A DNA stretch of 64,000 nucleotides from Arthrobacter sp. AZCC_0090 (GCF_014207375.1 NZ_JACHEE010000001.1:453708-517707), one strand, 5' to 3'; counted from the first letter of the stretch, positions 17,589 through 27,455 are shown. Numbers and translations are program-made. Notes: generated by a model not told the origin, from the sequence alone.

Positions 17589-18450
17589 ACAGGGAACCGG
17601 ACCCTTGACCGGACCGCCCAGGGTCGGGCCATCAAACTCGTGGTCCCTCATGGCCTCGGAGCTCTCGGTGTTGTTCAGGCGGCTCCGCACCTGGGCCATG
17701 TTGCTGGCGCTCGCCGCCATTCCCCTCCTCATTGCAGCGGCTGTCAAACTGAGCTCGCATCCCGTGGCTCCGGGCCGGGGGCCACCCTTCCTGGACCGGA
17801 TCACCCAGAACGGGCTGTTCGTTGGCGTGACGGCGTTGATCGTCTCCGTACCCTTGTTCCTGCCCCTCACCATCGGGGTGGTGGCAGGCGACACGATTGC
17901 CGGAGAAGCGAACCTGGGTACGCTCAGGTACTTGCTCGTCGCGCCCGCTGGGCGCGTCCGCCTCTTGCTGATCAAATACACGGCCGCCGCCGTGTTCTGC
18001 TTGGCAGCGACCCTGACGGTGGCCGCTGCCGGTGCGCTGGCCGGCGTCGTACTCTTCCCCGTGGGCCCCGTCACGCTGCTCTCGGGCGACACTATCGGCG
18101 TCGGCGAATCCGTGCTGCGATCCTTGCTGATTGCTGCCTACATTGCCGTCTCGCTGCTAGGACTGTCCGCGATCGGGCTGGCAATTTCCACCTTTACGGA
18201 CGTGCCTGTCGGAGCCATGGCAGCAACCATTGTGCTGTCCGTCGTGTCGCAAGTGGCAGACAACCTCCCGCAACTGGAGTGGCTGCATCCGTGGTTGTTC
18301 AGCCATTACTGGTTGGGCTTCGCGGATCTCCTGCGCCAGCCCATCTCATGGGCAAGCTTCGGGGACAATGCCCTGCTGCAAGCGGGCTACATACTTGCGG
18401 CGGGGGCCTTGGCCTATGGCAAGTTCACGAGCAAGGATGTCCTGTCCTGA
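17578..18450 (+). CDS. ABC-2 type transporter permease
   Basis: The permease partner of the upstream ATPase has six predicted transmembrane helices and an extracytoplasmic loop after helix 1 (KLSSHPVAPGRGPP). Typical elements include AGDTIAGEANLGTLRYLLVAP. The start is uncertain. A TTG at 17578 has GGAGAGG at ideal spacing and overlaps the ATPase gene; an ATG at 17650 (MASELSVLFRRL) would begin closer to the first helix but has a weak binding site. The substrate is unknown. Confidence 0.85.
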   Translation: MLAEQGTGPLTGPPRVGPSNSWSLMASELSVLFRRLRTWAMLLALAAIPLLIAAAVKLSSHPVAPGRGPPFLDRITQNGLFVGVTALIVSVPLFLPLTIGVVAGDTIAGEANLGTLRYLLVAPAGRVRLLLIKYTAAAVFCLAATLTVAAAGALAGVVLFPVGPVTLLSGDTIGVGESVLRSLLIAAYIAVSLLGLSAIGLAISTFTDVPVGAMAATIVLSVVSQVADNLPQLEWLHPWLFSHYWLGFADLLRQPISWASFGDNALLQAGYILAAGALAYGKFTSKDVLS

Positions 18451-18477
18451 AGTACGGCCTGCCCGTAAGCTCGTGGC

Positions 18478-19098
18478 ATGGCAAGATTCTTCGATGTTCA
18501 CCCGCAGGACCCCCAACCACGCGCAATTGCCCAGGTGGTGAATATCCTCCAGTCCGGCGGGCTGATCGCCTACCCCACTGATTCCTGCTACGCACTCGGC
18601 GCGCAAATTGGAAACAGGGAAGCCCTCGACCGGATACGCTCGATCCGGCAGCTCGACGGCAAACACCATTTCACCTTGGTCTGCAAGGACTTCGCCCAGC
18701 TCGGCCAGTTCGTCATGATCGACAACGATGTGTTCCGAAGCATCAAAGCCGTCACGCCAGGGAGCTACACGTTCATCCTGCCTGGTACCAAGGAAGTGCC
18801 GCGCCGCCTCCTGCACCCCAAGAAGAAGACGGTGGGCGTGCGCATTCCAGACCATAACTTCGTCCAGGCCTTGCTGGCCGAACTGGGTGAGCCACTCCTC
18901 TCCAGCACCTTGTTGCTGCCCGGCGAGGAGGAGCCATTGACCCAAGGTTGGGAAATCAAGGAGCGCTTGGACAATTTGGTGGATGCCGTGATCGACTCCG
19001 GGGACACCGGAGCGGAGCCCACAACGGTGGTGGACTTCTCCAGCGGCACAGCGGAAGTCGTCCGGCGCGGCACCGGCGATCCCTCCCGTTTCGAGTGA
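18478..19098 (+). CDS. YciO/Sua5 family L-threonylcarbamoyladenylate synthase-like protein
   Basis: This 206-residue YrdC-domain protein belongs to the YciO branch (MARFFDVHPQDPQPR at the start, GGLIAYPTDSCYALG as the nucleotide-binding strand). Sua5/YrdC enzymes make threonylcarbamoyl-AMP for tRNA t6A; YciO proteins share the fold but may not be the main t6A enzyme. The motifs GKHHFTLVCKDF and KKKTVGVRIPDH are typical. The next gene begins two bases after its stop. Confidence 0.88.
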   Translation: MARFFDVHPQDPQPRAIAQVVNILQSGGLIAYPTDSCYALGAQIGNREALDRIRSIRQLDGKHHFTLVCKDFAQLGQFVMIDNDVFRSIKAVTPGSYTFILPGTKEVPRRLLHPKKKTVGVRIPDHNFVQALLAELGEPLLSSTLLLPGEEEPLTQGWEIKERLDNLVDAVIDSGDTGAEPTTVVDFSSGTAEVVRRGTGDPSRFE

Positions 19099-19100
19099 GC

Positions 19101-19766
19101 ATGTCAGTCTCCGAATCCCGTATCACCATCGACGTCGATGGCGCACCGATCTCCGGCATCTACGGCCGGCCTGACAAACCGTTCGCGACGCTCGCGCTCG
19201 CCCACGGCGCCGGAGCGGGCATGGAGCATCCCTTCCTGGGCGGCCTCGCGCGCGCATTGAACGACGACGGCGTCGCCACGTTGCGCTTCAACTTCCCTTA
19301 CCGCGAAGCCGGTAAGAGATTCCCCGACCGGCCGCCCGCGGCGATCGCGGCATGGCGGGCCGTCATGGAGGTGGCGGCGTCCCGTTCGGAGGGTGAGCCG
19401 CTGTGGGCGGCCGGCAAGTCCTTCGGTGGCCGCATGGCATCGATGGCAGTCGCTGAGGGAATGCCCGCGGCTGGACTCGTCTATCTCGGCTACCCCCTAC
19501 ACCCGCCGGGGAAGCCGGAGAAGCTCCGTGACGAGCACCTCTATGGGCTCACCATGCCGATGCTCTTCCTGCAGGGCACCCGGGATACCTTCGCGACGCC
19601 CGAGCTGCTGGAAGGCGTGGCGTCCCGGATTGGCCCGACCGCCACCATCGAATGGTGGGACGGCGGCGACCATTCCTTCAATCGCGTGGGAGTCAAAAAG
19701 AGCGCGGCGGATGTCGGTGCCTCATTGGCGGCCCCGGTGTCGGCATTCCTTCGCGGGAATGGTTGA
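19101..19766 (+). CDS. Alpha/beta hydrolase (KANL3/Tex30-like)
   Basis: This 221-residue alpha/beta hydrolase has an oxyanion region LAHGAGAGMEHPF, nucleophile elbow AGKSFGGRM with Ser, acid Asp in LQGTRDTFATP and His in GGDHSFNRV. It matches the bacterial KANL3/Tex30-like group of uncharacterised dienelactone-hydrolase-type enzymes. The ATG at 19101 follows the yciO stop by two bases; a GTG at 19095 overlapping that stop is an alternative. It is convergent with the EF-G2 gene. Confidence 0.85.
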   Translation: MSVSESRITIDVDGAPISGIYGRPDKPFATLALAHGAGAGMEHPFLGGLARALNDDGVATLRFNFPYREAGKRFPDRPPAAIAAWRAVMEVAASRSEGEPLWAAGKSFGGRMASMAVAEGMPAAGLVYLGYPLHPPGKPEKLRDEHLYGLTMPMLFLQGTRDTFATPELLEGVASRIGPTATIEWWDGGDHSFNRVGVKKSAADVGASLAAPVSAFLRGNG

Positions 19767-19799
19767 ACGGGCCGCCTGTTGCCAAGCCTTCGCCGTCTA

Positions 19800-21977
19800 C
19801 TAGCCCTTCGGCGCGGCGACGGCAATGCCAGGCGGCAACGGCTCGTGCCGCAGGTACTCGCGCCGGAAACGACCGCTGCCGGCGGTCAAACCGCGCAGCA
19901 CGATCGCGTAGCGCAGCAATTCCTGTTCCGGGACCTCGGCGCTGATTTCAGTACTTTCTCCGGCCACGGACGTGGTTCCGGTGACTCGTCCACGGCGGGA
20001 AGACAAATCGCTCATGACGGCGCCTACGTGTTCGTCTGCAACAAGGACGGTGACGGCCGAAATCGGTTCCAGGAGTTGAATGCTGCTTGCCGCAGCGGCC
20101 TCCCGCAATGCCAACGCGCCTGCGGCCTGGAAAGCCGCGTCCGAGGAATCGACACTGTGCGTCTTGCCGCCCACCAGGGTCACCCTGATGTCGACCACCG
20201 GGAAGCCTGCGCGCACCCCTTTGTTCATCTGGGCCCGGACGCCTTTCTCGACCGAAACGACATAAGTCCCGGGGATGACTCCGCCGACAATCCTGTCGAC
20301 GAATTCGAAACCCGCCCCGCGTTCAAGGGGTTCCACTTCAATATCGCAAATCGCGTATTGTCCGTGGCCACCCGATTGCTTGACATAGCGGCCATGGCCG
20401 GCAGCCTGGGCGGCGAAGGTCTCCCTGAGCGGGGTGATGACGTCGACCGTTTGCAGCTTCACCCCCTGCTCCCGCAAGCGGTCCAGGACTGCCTCCGCGT
20501 GCGCTTCTCCCATGCACCACAAGACCAGCTGATGGGTTTCAGCGTTGCGCTCCACCCTCAGGGTCGGATCACCTGCCGCGACCTTGGCCAGGCTCTTGGA
20601 CAATGCGTCCTCGTCGCCATGCGAGGCCGCTTCGATTGCCACAGGCATGAGAGGTTCCGGCATGTCCCAGGTCTCCACGAGCAACGGAGCCTCCCGAGCG
20701 GAAACGGTGTCTCCCGTCTCGGCGCTCGCTACCTTCGCCAGCGCACAAATGTCCCCGGCCACCGCGAACGGCACCGGCCGGAGGCTGGACCCCAACGGGG
20801 AGTAAAGATGGGTGATCCGTTCGTCGCTGTCGTGGTCTGGATGGCCCCGTTCGGCCAGGCCGTGCCCGCCCACGTGCACGGCGGAGTCCTCGCGAAGCGT
20901 CCCCGAGAAAAGCCGGACAAGGCACACGCGCCCCAGGAACGAGTCAACGGTGGTCCGTACCACTTCGCCAAGGAGAGGGCCATACGGATCGCACGTCAGA
21001 GGTTCCATGGGTGTCCCACCCAAGTCAGTAACCGAAGGCAGGCTCCGTTCAGTCGGCGACGGAAATGCCCGGGTCAGAACCTCCAGCAGCTCTGCCGTGC
21101 CGACACCGGTCACTGAGGACGTTGCCAGCACCGGGAAGAACGTTCCACGGACGATTGCGGTCTCCAAGTCCTCCACGAGGGTACTGAGGGGGACCTCCTC
21201 GCCGCCGAGGTACCGGTCCATCAACGTCTCGTCCTCGCTCTCGGAGATGATGCCCTCGATAAGCTCACCGCGGGAACCGTCCGAGCCACCTAGTTCCTCT
21301 GCCGTCGCGGGACGCACTGCGGGGCGCGGATCCCCTGAGGTGTACTCCGACACTGAGCCCGAAAGAAGCCCGAGCAATCCCGAGACGGTGTCACCTTTGC
21401 GGACCGGCAAGTGAAGAGGCAGGACCGAATCACCGAAGGATCTGCGGCATTCGGCGAGGACGGCATCGTAGTTCGCCCGTGGATGATCAAGCCGGCTGAT
21501 CACCACTGCCCGGGGCATGCCGACCCGCTCGCATTCGCTCCACAGAGCGGTGGTCCCTGCGTCGACGCCGTCAACGGCCGACACGACGAACAACGCGGCA
21601 TCCGCCGCACGCAGTCCCGCACGCAGCTCGCCCATGAAATCGGCGTAGCCCGGGGTATCGAGGAGGTTCACTTTGACGTCGTCGAACACCAGGGGCGCTG
21701 CCGAGAGTCCGATGGATCGTTGCTGGTGGACAGCTGTAGCTTCCGAGTCACTCACGGTGGTGCCTTCGACGATCGAACCCATGCGGGATACGACGCCGGC
21801 GGCATAGAGAAGCGACTCGAGCAGCATCGTCTTTCCGGCGCCCGAGCGGCCAATCAAGACAACGTTGCGGATGTTTTCGGGCCGATCGGCTGGAGCCGAA
21901 GAAGCGTCTGCGCGCCGAAGATCGGGGTTGGTCCGGTTCGCCGCCTTCGTCGCACTGCCTGAGCCTTTCACCGACAT
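19800..21977 (-). CDS. fusA2: Elongation factor G-like protein (EF-G2)
   Basis: This 725-residue translational GTPase is the actinobacterial EF-G2 paralogue, not the main EF-G. G1 is GRSGAGKT and G3 is DTPGYAD. The G4 motif, normally NKxD, reads SRLD (VVISRLDHP), so two guanine-specificity residues differ. Domains II-V follow, with SGTLREDSAV and the domain IV region GGHGQYAICDIEVEPL. The ATG at 21977 was chosen for AGGAGG five bases upstream; a start two codons earlier is less likely. Mycobacterial EF-G2 does not replace EF-G; the biological role here is unknown. Confidence 0.9.
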   Translation of the reverse strand: MSVKGSGSATKAANRTNPDLRRADASSAPADRPENIRNVVLIGRSGAGKTMLLESLLYAAGVVSRMGSIVEGTTVSDSEATAVHQQRSIGLSAAPLVFDDVKVNLLDTPGYADFMGELRAGLRAADAALFVVSAVDGVDAGTTALWSECERVGMPRAVVISRLDHPRANYDAVLAECRRSFGDSVLPLHLPVRKGDTVSGLLGLLSGSVSEYTSGDPRPAVRPATAEELGGSDGSRGELIEGIISESEDETLMDRYLGGEEVPLSTLVEDLETAIVRGTFFPVLATSSVTGVGTAELLEVLTRAFPSPTERSLPSVTDLGGTPMEPLTCDPYGPLLGEVVRTTVDSFLGRVCLVRLFSGTLREDSAVHVGGHGLAERGHPDHDSDERITHLYSPLGSSLRPVPFAVAGDICALAKVASAETGDTVSAREAPLLVETWDMPEPLMPVAIEAASHGDEDALSKSLAKVAAGDPTLRVERNAETHQLVLWCMGEAHAEAVLDRLREQGVKLQTVDVITPLRETFAAQAAGHGRYVKQSGGHGQYAICDIEVEPLERGAGFEFVDRIVGGVIPGTYVVSVEKGVRAQMNKGVRAGFPVVDIRVTLVGGKTHSVDSSDAAFQAAGALALREAAAASSIQLLEPISAVTVLVADEHVGAVMSDLSSRRGRVTGTTSVAGESTEISAEVPEQELLRYAIVLRGLTAGSGRFRREYLRHEPLPPGIAVAAPKG

Positions 21978-22093
21978 GAGCACCTCCTGGAGTAGAAGCC
22001 GAATCCCCCGCGTCCCTTGCTAACCGATTCCACACCCTGGACCGGCGGACGGCAAGAGGAAAGCCAACTCACGGCGCCGAAACCCCGCACGCG

Positions 22094-22849
22094 CTAGGAG
22101 AGCATGCCCCACACCACGCGCACGGAAAAGGCTGCGCTTGCGGCAATGACTACCGCGAACGCCACGAGCCACAGCGAGGACGGCACCCCGGTTGAACGGG
22201 CCAGGATGTAGGCGTCGGAGGACGCCAGCCGGTCCCGGCGCCGGGTGTGGACCGATGCAACCTTGAACCAGTCCCGCACCGCGCCGACTTCCAAGGCTAT
22301 GCCGAGTCCCAACACCACGTGGCTGACCGTCGAGGCATTGGCGAACATGACAAGCAGTTGGGCAATCGCGGCGCTAAGGAGCGCAACGAAGATTCCGGTG
22401 AAGTTCCGCAGGAAGATCAGCGCGGCCAGCAGCACCAACGCCCCAATGGACATGGCCGCTCCTGACCGCCCAGCCGACACAGACCAGATGAGCGCCACAC
22501 CCACCACAGCGGGACTCGGATATCCCCAAAACCCGGACCAGGTCGCTCCAAACTTGCCGCGCCCGCTGCTGAGGAGTTGTCCGGAATGGTCGAGCCCAAG
22601 CTTGAGGCCGTGAACAATGCGACCTGTCATGAGGGCAGCGAACGCGTGTCCCAGTTCATGCACGAAGGTCACATAAAGGCCAAACCACCGCCACGTGGCC
22701 CGCGGGATACTCAGTATGACGGCAGCGGCCAGGATGCCCAGCACAACAGGGGTCGCCAGGTTCGGGACCTCTGCCGTGGTGAATCCCCGCAGGACGGCCT
22801 GCCACCAGTCGTTGGCCAGGTCAGCGGGACGCAATTCCATGTTCATCAC
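22094..22849 (-). CDS. Membrane protein of the M50B peptidase-like family
   Basis: This 251-residue integral membrane protein carries HELGH (FVHELGHAFAALMTGR) in an early helix, the zinc-binding motif of site-2-type M50 metallopeptidases, and fits the M50B-like family. Six or seven hydrophobic segments are visible. The NPDG-like third zinc ligand is not obvious. The first codon is GTG followed by ATG, and a further ATG lies two codons on. The adjacent genes give no clear hint of substrate. Confidence 0.8.
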   Translation of the reverse strand: MMNMELRPADLANDWWQAVLRGFTTAEVPNLATPVVLGILAAAVILSIPRATWRWFGLYVTFVHELGHAFAALMTGRIVHGLKLGLDHSGQLLSSGRGKFGATWSGFWGYPSPAVVGVALIWSVSAGRSGAAMSIGALVLLAALIFLRNFTGIFVALLSAAIAQLLVMFANASTVSHVVLGLGIALEVGAVRDWFKVASVHTRRRDRLASSDAYILARSTGVPSSLWLVAFAVVIAASAAFSVRVVWGMLS

Positions 22850-22915
22850 AGTGGCATCCTAAAGAAGAAGCCTGTGAGCGCCTTTCAGTCTGCTGGAACG
22901 GGCGGGGAGCCGAAG

Positions 22916-25636
22916 TCACATCCTGCGTTTGGTCTTGGCCGTTGCTGGCGCCGTCCAAGGGTCTTCGGGCCAAGGATGCTTCGGATAGCGTCCGCGCATC
23001 TCCGAGCGGACCTGGGCATAAGGGCCGTTCCAAAAGGAAGCCAGGTCATCGGTCACAGCCAGCGGTCGCCTTCCCGGGGAAAGCAGGTGGAACAGCACCG
23101 GTATCCGCCCGCCAATCAAGCGGGGCGTCTCGGCCCAGCCGAAGCATTCCTGTAGTTTGACCGCCACAACCGGCCGGCCGCCGTCGTCCGCCACGTCCGG
23201 ATAGTCGATTCTCACCTTCGAACCGCTCGGCACCTCAAGCCATTCCGGCACTAAGTCACCAAGATGGGCCGCCTCGGGCCACGGGAACAACCGCGTTAAC
23301 GGCTCGGCCAGGCCAATCCCGCTCGTCGCAGCCCCTCCGGCCAACGCTTCGAGCTCCGGCGCCAGCCACTTGTCCAGCTGGTCCAGCAACGCCTGCTCGG
23401 AAACGTCCGGCCAAGGCGCACCCAATTCCCGGTGCAGCAGGGCCAGGCGTCGGCGCAGGGTGTCCGCCGCCGTCGACCATCCGATAGTCCCCAAGCCGTC
23501 CTTCGCCAGGGCGCGGGCTACGGCAGCGCGACCGTCTTCCACGGAAGGCCGCACTGGTGTCGACGAAAGCGCGATCGCCCCCAGTCGCCGTTCCTGCCGC
23601 GCCGTGACTCGGCCCTGAGTGAATTCTGCTTCCACGGTGTCGCTCAGGAGATGGCTGGCGGCAGCTTCGGCCGAATCCGCCATGAGGGGCGCGGCGGAGC
23701 GGATGACGGCGCCGGTCCCTGCCGCATCCCGGCCCTCCCCGCGGGACACTTCGGCCACTGCGAGCCAATCCTGGCCGGCCAACGGACTGCCCGCCGGTAG
23801 CCCGGCGCGGGTCCCGGAAGTCAACAGGTAGCGCTCAGGGCCTGCGCCCGGAACGCGGCGCGCCACTCGGTCCGGGAACGCGAGCGCGACGACGAACCCG
23901 AGCGCTTCCGCAGGGCGCGCCCGGGAAGACAGACTCGGCGGTGCGGGCAGGGAAAGTACGACGCCGGAGCTCTCCTGGCGTGCGATCGCGTCCAAGCGTC
24001 GGACATCCTCTGCCCAACGTCCGGCCGCGGGGTCCTTGCCTGACCGTAGGGAGGCCAAGAGGCGCGCCAGATCAGCTGCAGGGGCACGATGGTCTCCAGC
24101 AACGAGGGCAACGGCCTCCGCCGCCGCGCGGTGCCCGACGATAGGGGCGCCATCGAGCAGTGCGCGGGCCAGGCGCGGATCGGCGGGAATCCTTGCGAGG
24201 GTCTTTCCCACGTCCGTGGCGAGTCCGTCCGGGGAAATCGCGCCGAGTTCCCGGAGCACTTCCACCGCATCATCCATCGCTGCTTGGGGCGGCGCGTCTG
24301 GAAGGGCCAGGCCCCGGCCACCTGGCGATCCCCAACAGGCCAGGACTAGTGCGGCGCCCGTCAGGTCCGCGGCCGCGATTTCCGGTGTGGGGTGGGCAGG
24401 TGCGCCACCATACGCTTTTTGCTCGTAGCAGCGGACCACGCGTCCTGGCCCCTGGCGGGCCGCACGTCCGGCACGCTGATCGGCGGACGCGCGCGAGCAG
24501 GAGACAGTGACCAAGCCGGACATGCCGCGGGTGGAGTCGCGCCGCAACTCGCGGGATAGCCCTGCGTCGACGACCAGCCGCACTCCCGGAACTGTCAGGG
24601 AGGACTCCGCCAATGCTGTCGAAACGATGATTCGGGGTGGTCCGCCGGGTTCCCGCCCGGAGACTGCCCGGTCTTGTTCTGCCGGGCTTGCCTGTCCGTG
24701 AAGCTCCAGCACCTCCGCGTCCGATAGGTCCGCAGCAAGGAGGCCGCGCAGACGTGACGCGACGTAGGAAACCTCCCAGGCACCCGGGACGAACACGAGG
24801 GCGTCGATGCCCGGATCAGTTGCGAGCGCTTCGGCGTACGACGCTGCCGCCGTGTCCGCCACATAGTCCAGGAAAGCGCGGGCGACTCCGCGAGCATCGA
24901 AGCGCGGCACAGCCGCTGGCGCCCAGTCCACCTTCAAGGGGTGCAGCGCCGAAGGGCAGTCGACGACGGGAGCCGGCCCGCCGCCGTCGTGCTCTCCGAA
25001 TGCGTCTCCACCGGCAGGGGCGCCCCCAATCAGCTCGGCGAACCGTGGCGCGTCCAAGGTTGCCGACATCGCCACAAGTGTGAGGTCTTCGCGCAACTCA
25101 CGGACCTCGATGAGCATTCCGAGCAGCAGGTCTGTCTCCAGGCCGCGTTCGTGGACCTCGTCGAGGATCACAGCATTGATGCCCTCAATCCCTGGATCCC
25201 CGAGCAGCCGCCGCAGGAGGATTCCCGGGGTGACGAATTCGATGAGGGTCCCCGGACTTGTCTTGTTTTCTCCGCGAACCGTGTATCCGACGCGGTCCCC
25301 CAGGCTGCTACCGTCGAGGGCGGCGAGGCGTCGTGCGGCCGAGCGAGCGGCGACCCGTCGTGGTTGGGTCACCACCACTCGGGGGTGTTCTTTCCCGTTG
25401 ACGGAGCCAGTCGCGATGTTGGCAAGCAGGGGCGGAACGAGCGTGGTCTTTCCGGTCCCTGGAGGCGCTTGCACGACGGCGGTTCCGGCCGCTCCGCTTG
25501 CGCCGAGCGCTTCGGCGAGCGCCCCCAACGAGTCCGTGAAAACGAGTCCTGCCCCGATCGCGTCCAGGTCAAAGAGGCGGCATGCGAGCGCGGCGTTCCG
25601 CGGGACGAGAGGGGAATTCACCCCTCCATTGTGCAT
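22916..25636 (-). CDS. hrpB: ATP-dependent helicase HrpB
   Basis: This 906-residue DEAH-type helicase has motif I APPGTGKTT, motif Ia TQPRRVAARSAARR, motif II DEVH, motif III SATLD and motif VI QRAGRAARQGPG. The C-terminal half matches the HrpB C-terminal domain, with VPSGSKVRIDYPD and the late PLAVTDDLASFW. HrpB's exact role is poorly defined in most bacteria. The ATG at 25636 (MHNGGVNSPL) is chosen; an in-frame GTG five codons later sits too close to GGAGG to be favoured, and a start at 25699 is less likely. Confidence 0.93.
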   Translation of the reverse strand: MHNGGVNSPLVPRNAALACRLFDLDAIGAGLVFTDSLGALAEALGASGAAGTAVVQAPPGTGKTTLVPPLLANIATGSVNGKEHPRVVVTQPRRVAARSAARRLAALDGSSLGDRVGYTVRGENKTSPGTLIEFVTPGILLRRLLGDPGIEGINAVILDEVHERGLETDLLLGMLIEVRELREDLTLVAMSATLDAPRFAELIGGAPAGGDAFGEHDGGGPAPVVDCPSALHPLKVDWAPAAVPRFDARGVARAFLDYVADTAAASYAEALATDPGIDALVFVPGAWEVSYVASRLRGLLAADLSDAEVLELHGQASPAEQDRAVSGREPGGPPRIIVSTALAESSLTVPGVRLVVDAGLSRELRRDSTRGMSGLVTVSCSRASADQRAGRAARQGPGRVVRCYEQKAYGGAPAHPTPEIAAADLTGAALVLACWGSPGGRGLALPDAPPQAAMDDAVEVLRELGAISPDGLATDVGKTLARIPADPRLARALLDGAPIVGHRAAAEAVALVAGDHRAPAADLARLLASLRSGKDPAAGRWAEDVRRLDAIARQESSGVVLSLPAPPSLSSRARPAEALGFVVALAFPDRVARRVPGAGPERYLLTSGTRAGLPAGSPLAGQDWLAVAEVSRGEGRDAAGTGAVIRSAAPLMADSAEAAASHLLSDTVEAEFTQGRVTARQERRLGAIALSSTPVRPSVEDGRAAVARALAKDGLGTIGWSTAADTLRRRLALLHRELGAPWPDVSEQALLDQLDKWLAPELEALAGGAATSGIGLAEPLTRLFPWPEAAHLGDLVPEWLEVPSGSKVRIDYPDVADDGGRPVVAVKLQECFGWAETPRLIGGRIPVLFHLLSPGRRPLAVTDDLASFWNGPYAQVRSEMRGRYPKHPWPEDPWTAPATAKTKRRM

Positions 25637-25719
25637 ACATGCGGTACCGAGCCAGAAAGGTGGACTGCTTGCCGAATCGGGAGGACGATTAAAGGGCAAT
25701 CGCTAGAAGGAGGTCAGTG

Positions 25720-25905
25720 ATGTGCTACGGGTACTACAAGGAATTCGGTCGGGACACCAGGAAAGATGAAACGAAGGAACCCGAGGAACGTCCTGAGCCC
25801 AAGGTCGACGTAAAGGACTTCATGTTCTGGGCCTTCCCACGCCGCCACCGTGAGTTCACCAACGATCCGGAACCGGTTATCGACCGGACCCGCGAAAGGG
25901 TCTAG
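25720..25905 (+). CDS. Small charged hypothetical protein
   Basis: This 61-residue protein has a strong binding site (AAGGAGG, six bases before the ATG; a GTG one codon earlier is too close). It starts MCYGYYKEFGRD, has a highly charged Lys/Glu/Pro middle (KDETKEPEERPEPK), and then FMFWAFPRRHREF. No domain is recognised. The good initiation site, and the hairpin terminator right after it, support a real, independently transcribed gene. Confidence 0.7.
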   Translation: MCYGYYKEFGRDTRKDETKEPEERPEPKVDVKDFMFWAFPRRHREFTNDPEPVIDRTRERV

Positions 25906-25915
25906 CCCAAGAAAG

Positions 25916-25949
25916 TGAAAGGAATGTCCCGGACGGGGCGTTCCTTTCA
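25916..25949 (+). terminator. Hairpin terminator after small gene
   Basis: Two 15-base arms (25916-25930 and 25935-25949) pair with two G-T wobbles around a GGAC loop. The hairpin starts about 10 bases past the stop codon. There is little T-tract, so termination strength is uncertain. Confidence 0.65.
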
Positions 25950-26047
25950 TTCCGGCGGCATCTCGGCTCCCGTTTCAGCTGCACTGCGACTCCCCGAAGT
26001 ATCACCGCCATGAATACATCAGCGCTCAGGAACGGAGCCGAAGGCAA

Positions 26048-26881
26048 ATGACGGCGGACTCCATCACTCTTCTCATTGTGCTCATTGTCTTGTTGGTCAT
26101 CTGGTTTTCGATGGCCATCCACATCGTCACCCAGTACGAGCGTGGCGTCCTGTTGAGACTCGGCAGGATCCAGGGCCTCAGGACCCCCGGGCTTGTGATC
26201 ATTATTCCGTTCGTCGACCGGCTCAGGAAAGTCTCGCTGCGGATCGTCACCATGCCCATCCAGTCACAGGGCATCATCACGCGGGACAACGTGAGCCTGG
26301 ACATTTCCGCTGTTGCCTACTTCCGGGTGGTGGACGCCATCAAGTCCGTCCTTGCCATCGAAAATGTCTACTCCGCGATTGACCAAATCGCACAGACAAC
26401 GCTGCGCAAGGTGGTGGGTCAGCACACGCTCGACGAGACACTCGCAGAAACGGATGTCATCAATGCCAACATCCGTCAGATCCTGGATGGACTGACCTTG
26501 GAATGGGGTGTCGAGGTGACCCTGGTGGAACTCAAGGACATCCAGCTGCCGGACAGCATGAAGCGCGCCATGGCCCGCCAAGCCGAGGCCGAGCGTGAAA
26601 AGCGCGCAAAGATCATCGCCGCCGAAGGCGAGTCCCTGGCCGCCGCGGCGCTGGGCCAGGCCTCCGACACCATGATGGCCCACCCTTTGGCCCTGCAGTT
26701 GCGCAACCTGCAGTCCATGGTGGAGATTGGCGTGGACAAGAACACCACTGTGGTCTTCCCGGCGCCGTTGATGAGCACGATCGGCGAGCTTGGAGCATTC
26801 CTTGCCCGCGAAGCCGCCGCGGCAAAAGCCGCGCAGCCGCAGAGGACGACTGTGACAAGACGGACTATGGCGGCGGGGTGA
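26048..26881 (+). CDS. Slipin / SPFH band-7 membrane protein
   Basis: This 277-residue stomatin-like protein has one N-terminal membrane helix (LLIVLIVLLVIWFSMAIHIV), then an SPFH domain with YERGVLLRLGRIQGLRTPG and a coiled-coil-prone segment (MKRAMARQAEAEREKRAKII), which drives oligomerisation. Slipins organise membrane microdomains and often pair with an NfeD protein, but none is adjacent. The ATG has GAAGG three bases upstream. Confidence 0.92.
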   Translation: MTADSITLLIVLIVLLVIWFSMAIHIVTQYERGVLLRLGRIQGLRTPGLVIIIPFVDRLRKVSLRIVTMPIQSQGIITRDNVSLDISAVAYFRVVDAIKSVLAIENVYSAIDQIAQTTLRKVVGQHTLDETLAETDVINANIRQILDGLTLEWGVEVTLVELKDIQLPDSMKRAMARQAEAEREKRAKIIAAEGESLAAAALGQASDTMMAHPLALQLRNLQSMVEIGVDKNTTVVFPAPLMSTIGELGAFLAREAAAAKAAQPQRTTVTRRTMAAG

Positions 26882-26993
26882 AACTGAACGGCGACTGCGC
26901 TCGTTGAACCGGTGGTACGGCGAAAATAAGATGACGAATACAACGTCCGGTACAGCCTGAGAGCCGGGCACCAACCGTAGAAGGAGGAAGACA

Positions 26994-27455
26994 ATGACCG
27001 ACCCCCTACGGGGCCGCGCCACCGCCTTCCTCGGCCGTATTGGCCTGCTTGCCGCGCTCTTGTCGATCATCGCTGGAATCCTCGGGATGCACGTGATGGG
27101 CGGCAGCCACAGCATGCACGACCCCATCGCTATTGGGATCAACGCCCAGGAACCCGGCACCCACGGTGGCCACGCTGTGCTACCCGGCGATCCATCGCCG
27201 CCGGCAGGCGCATCCATTCGGCAATCCGCTCAGCTGCCCGCATCGCATTGCACAAGCTCGGGCGCCTGTACCACGATGTCGGCCATGAGCGCCGTCTGTG
27301 TGCCTGCCCCGAGCCATAACTCGCTCGCGGCACCTTTACCTGGCGTTCCGCCATACGCAAATGAGGGCACCGCCGAGGCAGGCGCTCCTATAGCCGGCTA
27401 TTCGCACCGTCCGGGTAGTCCTTCCCCGGGCGATCTCTGCATCAGCCGCACGTAA
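26994..27455 (+). CDS. DUF6153-like small membrane protein
   Basis: This 153-residue protein has one N-terminal hydrophobic helix (residues 15-33, LGRIGLLAALLSIIAGILGM) followed by a His/Met-rich stretch (MHVMGGSHSMHDP) and a Pro/Ala-rich tail with three Cys. It fits the DUF6153 family, which often accompanies DUF305 proteins in actinobacteria. The ATG has AAGGAGG at good spacing. His and Met near the membrane suggest copper or another soft metal; this is inference from composition and the neighbouring DUF305 gene. Confidence 0.7.
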   Translation: MTDPLRGRATAFLGRIGLLAALLSIIAGILGMHVMGGSHSMHDPIAIGINAQEPGTHGGHAVLPGDPSPPAGASIRQSAQLPASHCTSSGACTTMSAMSAVCVPAPSHNSLAAPLPGVPPYANEGTAEAGAPIAGYSHRPGSPSPGDLCISRT

